A DNA stretch of 6,596 bases from Candidatus Omnitrophota bacterium. Its GTDB lineage: Bacteria > Omnitrophota > Gorgyraeia > Duberdicusellales > 4484-171. The notes beneath the pieces are model-generated. The model was not told where the DNA came from. It saw only the letters and a program-made list of their open reading frames with translations, and ran no database searches. The position numbers were made by a program, and so were the translations under genes. Shown here piece after piece: positions 1 to 4,093 of the stretch; the first letter of the stretch is position 1, and each line of letters begins with the position of its first letter. The DNA lies in the NCBI GenBank assembly GCA_028717025.1, contig JAQUOR010000096.1, forward strand, positions 1-6,596. The letters run 5' to 3'.

Positions 1-77
1 CCGGAGTAGCCCGCAAGACCATCATTGTCGTATATGACCGGTTAAACAAAAAAATACTCTATTGGCACCAAAATTAG
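1..77 (+). CDS. C-terminal fragment of an upstream protein, possibly a GspK-type minor pseudopilin (5' end outside window)
   Basis: Reading from base 3, 24 codons stay open to a TAG at 75-77 and end in ...KKILYWHQN. The segment has an alternating hydrophobic pattern (TIIVVYDR, then KILYW) like two closing beta strands, so it looks like genuine coding sequence. GspK-type proteins often end in a strand pair finishing near Tyr-Trp, and the next two genes are of L and M type, which matches the common K-L-M order of type II secretion clusters. The GspK label is therefore inferred from position plus a short tail. About 170 bases and a separate promoter lie between this stop and the next gene. Coding nature is fairly likely; the identity is tentative. 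Confidence 0.5.
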   Translation, partial: GVARKTIIVVYDRLNKKILYWHQN

Positions 78-142
78 AACATAGCGAGAGCCGACGCTTA
101 AGTTTTGATGCATAATTAAAGCTTATGGAATAAAAGAAATTC

Positions 143-151
143 TGCTATAAT
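143..151 (+). promoter_or_regulatory. Extended -10 promoter for the gspL-gspM unit
   Basis: The sequence TGCTATAAT is a perfect extended -10 element (TG at 143-144, TATAAT at 146-151). No good -35 hexamer lies 16-18 bases upstream (around 123-128 it reads TTATGG), which is tolerated when the TG extension is present. Transcription would begin near 157-158, leaving a leader of roughly 88 bases before the preferred start at 246. It would let gspL-gspM be transcribed separately from the upstream gene. Confidence 0.5.
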
Positions 152-245
152 CGGTGCGTAGAGAAACCGTTTCATGCTCGCGGCTCTTGATGCAAGAGTA
201 AAAACTAAGAGAGGGTTGACAGAAAAGCTCATGGAAAAGGCAACA

Positions 246-1670
246 ATGTTAAAAGCGGATAAAAAAGCGATTTTTCTTTTACAGTTTGCTGAAAATACCT
301 TAAAGGTAATCAAATATTTACCGTTTTCTGCGTCCAAAGGAGAATTTCTGGCAAGCGCCACAGAAACATTTTCTCCTGCCGCAAGCGATAAAGATTTAAA
401 AGACTTAACCAGTCGTACATTGCAGAAGCTGGGCTACCATCATAACCATCTAATCGTTTCTCTGCCGCGGCAGCAGGTAACCTGTCGTTACGTAAAAATT
501 CCCGCGCATGCGCCGCAAGAAATCGAAAAGATAATCGCATTTCAGTCGCCGACGTATCTTCCGTACCCTGCTGCTGAACTAATCAGCGGCTATCAGGTTA
601 TCGCAACCGATAAGGAGGGGTACTCTTACGTTAATGTCGTTATCGTGCATAATGCCGTAGCACAACGATATATCGATATTTGCGGGACACTCGCGGCAAA
701 AAGTTGCGCACTGTTGCTGAGTTCCTACGGCCTTTGCCAAATATTCAACCAATGCGCTGCGGATACCGCCCCGTGCACTATGGCTATCGATGTTGAAGCA
801 GCGCAAGCCGAAGTGGCAATTATAGCGAAAAGAAAATTAACTTTCAGTCGTTCCTTTCGTATTGGACCGGCTCAAAACTTCACTAAATTCTTAAGCGAAG
901 AAATAGAAAAAACAGTTTCCACCTACCGTAAAGAAACAGGCGCTGCAATCCCGGAGCAGATAGCTTTGCTTACTGCAAAAGATATCGATAATGCAACCAT
1001 CGATATAGTGAAACAACAGACGCATTTGCCGGTGAAAGCGCTAAATTATTTAGGAAAAATTACGTCATCCGATATATTTCTTAAACAGATAAAAGACGCA
1101 CGTGTTTCTTTTGCAAATCTCATAGGCCTGGCGATAGCCGATATGCCCGCTTCGCTTAACTTGGCACCAATGGCATTTAAAGAAGTGCAAAAAAGAGCAG
1201 CCCGCCGCAAAGAAAATATACGCCTGGCAGCAATTTTTCTGGCAGCGTTTATCTTTTTCGGGGCAGGCGTTGCCAAAACCATAGACAACAAACAAAAAGA
1301 GCTTGCACAGCTAAAAGCCGAGCTTCAAACGATCGCAAAAGACGCCACTATGATCGAGGATCTGGAAAAACGTATCAGTGCCGCTGCAACGCAGCCGTAC
1401 AAGTCAGCCTCACCGCTTACGGTGGTTTATGAACTTCATCAAATTATGCCCGCGGCAGTTTCTTTAACGCAGTTTGACTATGAAGAGGATACGCGCATCA
1501 CCCTGCGAGGGTATACGCAAGAATTAAATGGAGTAGTAGCGTTGGTGGCGCAGCTTGAAAAATCAGAAGTGTTTAAAAAATTTTCCGTAAAAGTAAAATA
1601 TGCCACCAAGAAAAGATCGCAAACTACAGAAGGAATAGATTTTGAAATAGCCTGTCTTAAAGAACAATGA
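246..1670 (+). CDS. GspL-like inner-membrane platform protein (PilM-PilN type fusion)
   Basis: This 474-residue protein would be the cytoplasm-to-periplasm scaffold of a type II secretion or type IV pilus machine, docking the assembly ATPase and pairing with the next gene's product. Residues 1-310 follow the PilM/GspL actin-like fold, including the PilM-type stretch IPAHAPQEIEKIIAFQ and YLPYP. A transmembrane helix lies at about 325-344, a Lys/Glu/Ala-rich coiled coil at 345-380, and a PilN/GspL-type ferredoxin-like domain at 385-474. PilM and PilN are separate genes in many pilus operons; here they are one chain, as in GspL. Both actin-type phosphate loops look degenerate (LQFAENTLKV near 12-21; IDVEAAQAEV at 181-190 instead of an IGAGTT-like loop), so nucleotide binding is doubtful. 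ATG 246 is preferred because AAAAGG lies 5 bases upstream and it fits the PilM N-terminus. In-frame ATGs at 174 and 231 are alternatives, but 174 has only a weak ribosome site. The gene overlaps the next by 4 bases. Confidence 0.85.
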   Translation: MLKADKKAIFLLQFAENTLKVIKYLPFSASKGEFLASATETFSPAASDKDLKDLTSRTLQKLGYHHNHLIVSLPRQQVTCRYVKIPAHAPQEIEKIIAFQSPTYLPYPAAELISGYQVIATDKEGYSYVNVVIVHNAVAQRYIDICGTLAAKSCALLLSSYGLCQIFNQCAADTAPCTMAIDVEAAQAEVAIIAKRKLTFSRSFRIGPAQNFTKFLSEEIEKTVSTYRKETGAAIPEQIALLTAKDIDNATIDIVKQQTHLPVKALNYLGKITSSDIFLKQIKDARVSFANLIGLAIADMPASLNLAPMAFKEVQKRAARRKENIRLAAIFLAAFIFFGAGVAKTIDNKQKELAQLKAELQTIAKDATMIEDLEKRISAAATQPYKSASPLTVVYELHQIMPAAVSLTQFDYEEDTRITLRGYTQELNGVVALVAQLEKSEVFKKFSVKVKYATKKRSQTTEGIDFEIACLKEQ

Positions 1671-2203
1671 GCATGCAAAAGGTACTTACAAAAAGAGAAA
1701 AAATACTTTTCTTTGCTACCGCAGGAGTTATTGCAGGCGCGCTGCTGGTGCATTTTGTTGTTATCCCCGCGCTTACAACCAGCAATGTTCTGGATAAGGA
1801 AATTAGTGTGGCGCGTAGAAAACTTGCGAAGTACCATTGGCTCATTGCTCAAAAAGGGACGCTTGAAACCAAATACAATGAGATTGCCGCATTATTGAAA
1901 GCATCCGCGGCATCAAACGATGCGCAGGTAACTGTCTTAAGCGCTCTTGAGGCGTTAGCCAAGAACGCAAACATCCTGATTGTTGATGTCCGGCCGCAAA
2001 CCGCCAATACGAACGCACTACCCTATAAAGAGATTATTATTGAACTGCGCACAGAAGGCACTATGGAGGGGTATCTAAAATTTATTTACGATCTGGAACA
2101 TTCGCTCTCGTTACTGCATATTCAAAAAATAAGATTAACCGCAAAAGCAAACGCGCAAATTTTAGATGGCAGCTTCACTATTTCTCAGCCAAATTTGGAT
2201 TGA
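1667..2203 (+). CDS. GspM/PilO-like inner-membrane platform protein
   Basis: This 178-residue bitopic protein is the expected partner of the upstream GspL-like protein in the inner-membrane platform. It has a short basic cytoplasmic tail (residues 1-12, MSMQKVLTKREK), one transmembrane helix (about 13-33) and a helical coiled-coil segment (about 40-80). A periplasmic alpha/beta domain follows (about 85-175), with the ferredoxin-like pattern seen in PilO and GspM (ILIVDVRP, IIIELRTEGTMEGYLKFIYDLE, then LLHIQKIRL). Length and topology match PilO/GspM. Its ATG overlaps the preceding stop as ATGA, which implies translational coupling and equimolar production. No other gene follows in this unit. 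Sequence conservation in this family is low, so the call rests on topology, fold pattern and position. Whether to call it GspM or PilO cannot be settled from one window. Confidence 0.78.
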   Translation: MSMQKVLTKREKILFFATAGVIAGALLVHFVVIPALTTSNVLDKEISVARRKLAKYHWLIAQKGTLETKYNEIAALLKASAASNDAQVTVLSALEALAKNANILIVDVRPQTANTNALPYKEIIIELRTEGTMEGYLKFIYDLEHSLSLLHIQKIRLTAKANAQILDGSFTISQPNLD

Positions 2204-2276
2204 GATGAAAGAAGCATCAGCTGTGAAGTAACGGACTGAGTAAAAAACAGCGCATAGACCGCAATATCATTCTGCA

Positions 2277-2303
2277 TTATTTTTTGAAAAATAAATATTT
2301 TTC
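2277..2303. repeat. Two overlapping AT-only palindromes in the intergenic region
   Basis: TTATTTTT at 2277-2284 pairs with AAAAATAA at 2287-2294, and GAAAAATA at 2286-2293 pairs with TATTTTTC at 2296-2303. The two hairpins share the middle A-rich arm, so they would be mutually exclusive in RNA. There is almost no G or C in either stem, and the loops are only 2 bases. It could be a weak bidirectional terminator after gspM or an AT-rich upstream element for the promoter at 2372-2399. I see no GC-rich intrinsic terminator in this stretch. Confidence 0.35.
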
Positions 2304-2371
2304 CTTCCGTGTTTACTCAAATTATGTAATGTTTTAAAGCGTTTTAGGCTATAATTTCTTTCTAAAATGAC

Positions 2372-2399
2372 TTGACATTTTTTGTTTGACACGTATACT
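2372..2399 (+). promoter_or_regulatory. Sigma-70 promoter of the merR-gspA-gspC-secretin operon
   Basis: A consensus -35 TTGACA (2372-2377) is followed after 16 bases by TATACT (2394-2399), a 5-of-6 match to the -10 consensus. Transcription would start near 2406, only about 10 bases before the ribosome-binding site at 2415-2422. A second TTGACA at 2386-2391 is too close to any usable -10 to act as a -35. This is the strongest promoter-like sequence in the window and sits directly ahead of a tightly packed four-gene unit. Confidence 0.7.
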
Positions 2400-2415
2400 C
2401 TCCATATAGAGAGTA
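2396..2415. promoter_or_regulatory. 20-bp palindrome overlapping the -10, candidate operator
   Basis: TACTCTC (2396-2402) and GAGAGTA (2409-2415) are perfect 7-base inverted arms around the centre CATATA. The palindrome covers most of the -10 hexamer and the predicted transcription start, and ends just before the Shine-Dalgarno. Its length suits a MerR-family dimer. MerR activators normally bind between -35 and -10, so this placement fits autorepression better than classical activation. Linking it to the adjacent MerR-type protein is inference from position. Confidence 0.45.
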
Positions 2416-2422
2416 AAGGAGG
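2415..2422 (+). promoter_or_regulatory. Strong Shine-Dalgarno that sets an ATT start
   Basis: AAAGGAGG at 2415-2422 is an almost perfect anti-16S match, the best ribosome-binding site in the window. The only in-frame candidates at usable distance for the downstream MerR-type reading frame are ATT at 2432 (9-base spacer) and ATT at 2435 (12-base spacer). There is no ATG, GTG or TTG in that frame before the helix-turn-helix, and an in-frame TAA lies at 2414-2416. Confidence 0.7.
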
Positions 2423-2431
2423 ATTCCTACT

Positions 2432-2662
2432 ATTATTTACCTCATTAAAGATTTAGCGCGTTTAACCGGTTATTCTATTCACACCTTAAAATTCTACCTT
2501 AAAATAGGTTTAGTCAAGGAGGTAAGTCGTAGCCCGGAGACTCATTTTCGCTATTTTGATGATTCTACGGTTGAGCATTTAAAACGAATTCACGCGTTGC
2601 GTAAGGAAGGTAAATCCTTAAACCAGATAAAAACAGAACTTTGTAATATCCCTTCAGTATGA
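2432..2662 (+). CDS. Small MerR-type DNA-binding protein with a probable AUU start
   Basis: This 76-residue reading frame is a stand-alone MerR-family winged helix-turn-helix. Visible elements are IKDLARLTGYSIHTLKFY (helix-turn-helix, residues 5-22), KIGLV (24-28), a wing ending HFRYFDDSTVEHLKRI (38-53), and LRKEGKSLNQIKTEL (56-70). These match the MerR pattern of a first HTH, a YR-type wing and a G-x-S-L-x-x-I helix. The usual Glu in the family's YYExxGL motif is replaced by Leu (FYLKIGL). There is no C-terminal effector-binding domain or long dimerisation helix, so any signal sensing would need a partner. No standard start codon precedes the HTH; ATT 2432 (or 2435) behind a strong Shine-Dalgarno is the best start, as known for infC and pcnB in E. 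coli. The stop is only 4 bases before the ATPase ATG, making it the first gene of the secretin operon. A mutated start or a sequencing error is the alternative. Confidence 0.72.
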   Translation: MIYLIKDLARLTGYSIHTLKFYLKIGLVKEVSRSPETHFRYFDDSTVEHLKRIHALRKEGKSLNQIKTELCNIPSV

Positions 2663-2666
2663 ATAT

Positions 2667-3491
2667 ATGAGCTATTTTAGCGTCTTAGGATTACAAAAAG
2701 AGCCTTTTTCAACCAGCCCCGATCCTGAATTTTTCTACCATTCCAGCAGCCACAACACTGCGCTTAAGCGTTTAGAGATTGCAATACGACAACGCCGGGG
2801 ATTGTGTCTTGCCTTTGGTGACGTGGGTACAGGCAAAACTACGCTTTCCCGCGCGCTCCTGCAAAACTTTAAAGAAGATAATAATTTTATTTTTCATATG
2901 ATTCTTGACCCAAGTTACAAATCAGAATTCCAATTTCTTTTAGCATTGGTGAAAATGTTCAATATCGTGCCCGATTTTAAATCCACCCTTGATTTTAAGG
3001 AAGCGCTCCAGAAATATCTCTTTCAAAAAGGCGTGGAGGAGAATAAGACCATCGTTTTATTAATCGATGAAGCTCAAAAAATAACCCTCGAGAACCTGGA
3101 AGTTCTGCGCACGCTTCTTAATTATGAAACCAACGAATATAAACTTTTGCAATTAGTTATTGTAGCGCAAGCAGAGCTTCTTTCGAGAATAAAGCGTATA
3201 CGCAATTTTAGCGACAGAATTGCCTTAAAATATACCCTTAATCCTTTCGATGAAAACGAGACTAAAGAGATGATAGAGTTTCGGTTGCAGCGCGCAAGCT
3301 ACGTAAACAGCAAGCCGCTTTTTAGCGCTGAAGCGGTAAAATTAATTTATCAACATACACAAGGGTATCCGCGTCAAATCGCCATGCTTTGTCATGATGC
3401 GCTCGAGGCAATCGTCATGAAGGAGAAAGAAGTAGCGGACCAGGAAGTAATAAACGAGTTGATTGCGCACCGAGAAGATTATGAACGCTAA
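2667..3491 (+). CDS. GspA/ExeA-like AAA ATPase for secretin assembly
   Basis: This is a 274-residue P-loop ATPase of the ExeA/GspA family. In Aeromonas, ExeA with ExeB helps the secretin assemble through peptidoglycan; related proteins include transposition helpers and MSHA-pilus ATPases. The family N-terminus is recognisable (YFSVLGLQKEPFSTSPDPEFFY). Walker A is GDVGTGKTT (51-59), Walker B IVLLIDEAQ (129-137), a sensor 1-like strand LQLVIVAQAEL runs 161-171, an arginine-finger region FSDRIALKYTL 181-191, and sensor 2 GYPRQIAML 233-241. All catalytic elements look intact. Unlike full-length ExeA (over 500 residues), it stops after the AAA module: there is no transmembrane helix and no peptidoglycan-binding domain. 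Its ATG lies 4 bases after the MerR-type stop without its own good ribosome site, so translation is probably coupled. Its 3' end overlaps the next gene by 11 bases. Adjacency to GspC- and secretin-type genes supports the secretin-assembly role over a transposon role. Confidence 0.87.
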   Translation: MSYFSVLGLQKEPFSTSPDPEFFYHSSSHNTALKRLEIAIRQRRGLCLAFGDVGTGKTTLSRALLQNFKEDNNFIFHMILDPSYKSEFQFLLALVKMFNIVPDFKSTLDFKEALQKYLFQKGVEENKTIVLLIDEAQKITLENLEVLRTLLNYETNEYKLLQLVIVAQAELLSRIKRIRNFSDRIALKYTLNPFDENETKEMIEFRLQRASYVNSKPLFSAEAVKLIYQHTQGYPRQIAMLCHDALEAIVMKEKEVADQEVINELIAHREDYER

Positions 3492-4083
3492 TGTTTCTCC
3501 CGAAGAAAAGCTCCTTAACCTGATAAAAGGGAAAAAGACGTATACCCATGCGCATCCGACACGAACAACGCCTGCGCAGAGCGTGATAGTCAAGCATGAT
3601 ATATCGGTATTGCGCAGGAGAGTTTTTTCTTTTTTCAATTTGCGCAAGCTTGCTGTTTCGTTATTTATCGGAGCATGCTTATTTTTCACGGCGACGTTAA
3701 TTCAACCGTGGTTGAACAGAAAAATGAATTCTCGACTACCGGAGAAGAAGATTGCTGCGTCTCTGGCGGTATTGCCCAGGCAAGAGGTAAAGCCTTATGA
3801 GTTCTATGCGCAGGCGATTATGAATCGCCCGCTATTCGGTGCTGAAACCGGCAATGCGCCGGAAAGCGCGGCTAGCATTGCCGAAACAGACCTTCTAAAA
3901 GATATCACGCTTGTCGGCATTATTTCCGGAGAGAATCCTCAGGCGATCATAGAAGACACAAAAAATCAAAAAACGTATTATTTAAATAAGGGCCAAAGCA
4001 TTGGCCAGGTACAGGTGGAAGATATAACGCAGGGGAAAATAATAGTAAAATATAATGGTCAAAAATATGAACTTTATTTATAA
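3481..4083 (+). CDS. GspC-like inner-membrane connector protein
   Basis: This 200-residue bitopic protein is the likely bridge between the inner-membrane platform and the secretin. It has a basic cytoplasmic segment (1-53) beginning with SPEEKLLNLIKGKK (6-19), one transmembrane helix (about 54-76) and a linker. A GspC-like IMNRPLFG motif lies at 113-120, and a C-terminal homology-region domain at about 135-200 (DLLKDITLVGIISGENPQAI, then YYLNKGQSIG, VQVEDI, IIVKYNGQKYELYL). That beta-rich domain is the part of GspC and PilP that binds the secretin N0 domain. There is no PDZ or coiled-coil extension after it, as in short GspC or PilP proteins. ATG 3481 is chosen because GAGAAG lies just upstream and it creates an 11-base overlap with the ATPase gene. 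An in-frame TTG at 3463 has no ribosome site. PilP is the alternative name; the membrane helix in place of a lipobox favours GspC. Confidence 0.8.
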   Translation: MNANVSPEEKLLNLIKGKKTYTHAHPTRTTPAQSVIVKHDISVLRRRVFSFFNLRKLAVSLFIGACLFFTATLIQPWLNRKMNSRLPEKKIAASLAVLPRQEVKPYEFYAQAIMNRPLFGAETGNAPESAASIAETDLLKDITLVGIISGENPQAIIEDTKNQKTYYLNKGQSIGQVQVEDITQGKIIVKYNGQKYELYL

Positions 4084-4084
4084 C

Positions 4085-4089
4085 GGAGG
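4085..4089 (+). promoter_or_regulatory. Ribosome-binding site fixing the secretin start
   Basis: GGAGG lies 4 bases before ATG 4094, in the short gap after the GspC-type stop codon. It selects 4094 over the in-frame ATG at 4055, which lies inside the preceding gene and would add 13 residues in front of a complete signal peptide. Confidence 0.8.
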
Positions 4090-4093
4090 CACA

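Noticed and set aside
96..122. GCTTAA...TTAAAGC as a terminator after the upstream gene
   Set aside because: The arms are imperfect, AT-rich and have no following T-run.
216..221. TTGACA as a -35 element
   Set aside because: No -10-like hexamer lies 16-18 bases downstream (the position reads GGCAAC), so it is not a promoter.
174..245. N-terminal extension of the GspL-like protein from ATG 174
   Set aside because: It would add 24 Lys-rich residues unlike PilM/GspL N-termini and has only a weak ribosome site, whereas ATG 246 has AAAAGG at 5 bases. It remains possible.
1478..1852. Minus-strand open frame opposite the gspL/gspM junction
   Set aside because: It is fully antisense to two well-supported genes, is Cys/Ser-rich in a shadow-frame manner and has no ribosome site or family pattern. 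The other antisense frames were rejected for the same reason.
2350..2355. TATAAT as an additional promoter upstream of the MerR-type gene
   Set aside because: It lacks the TG extension and any -35 hexamer at proper spacing; the TTGACA/TATACT pair just downstream is far better.
3463..3480. TTG 3463 as the start of the GspC-like gene
   Set aside because: There is no ribosome site before it, and ATG 3481 gives the usual short overlap with the ATPase gene.
4055..4093. ATG 4055 as the secretin start
   Set aside because: It lies inside the GspC-like gene, would bury the signal peptide 13 residues in, and ATG 4094 has GGAGG 4 bases upstream.
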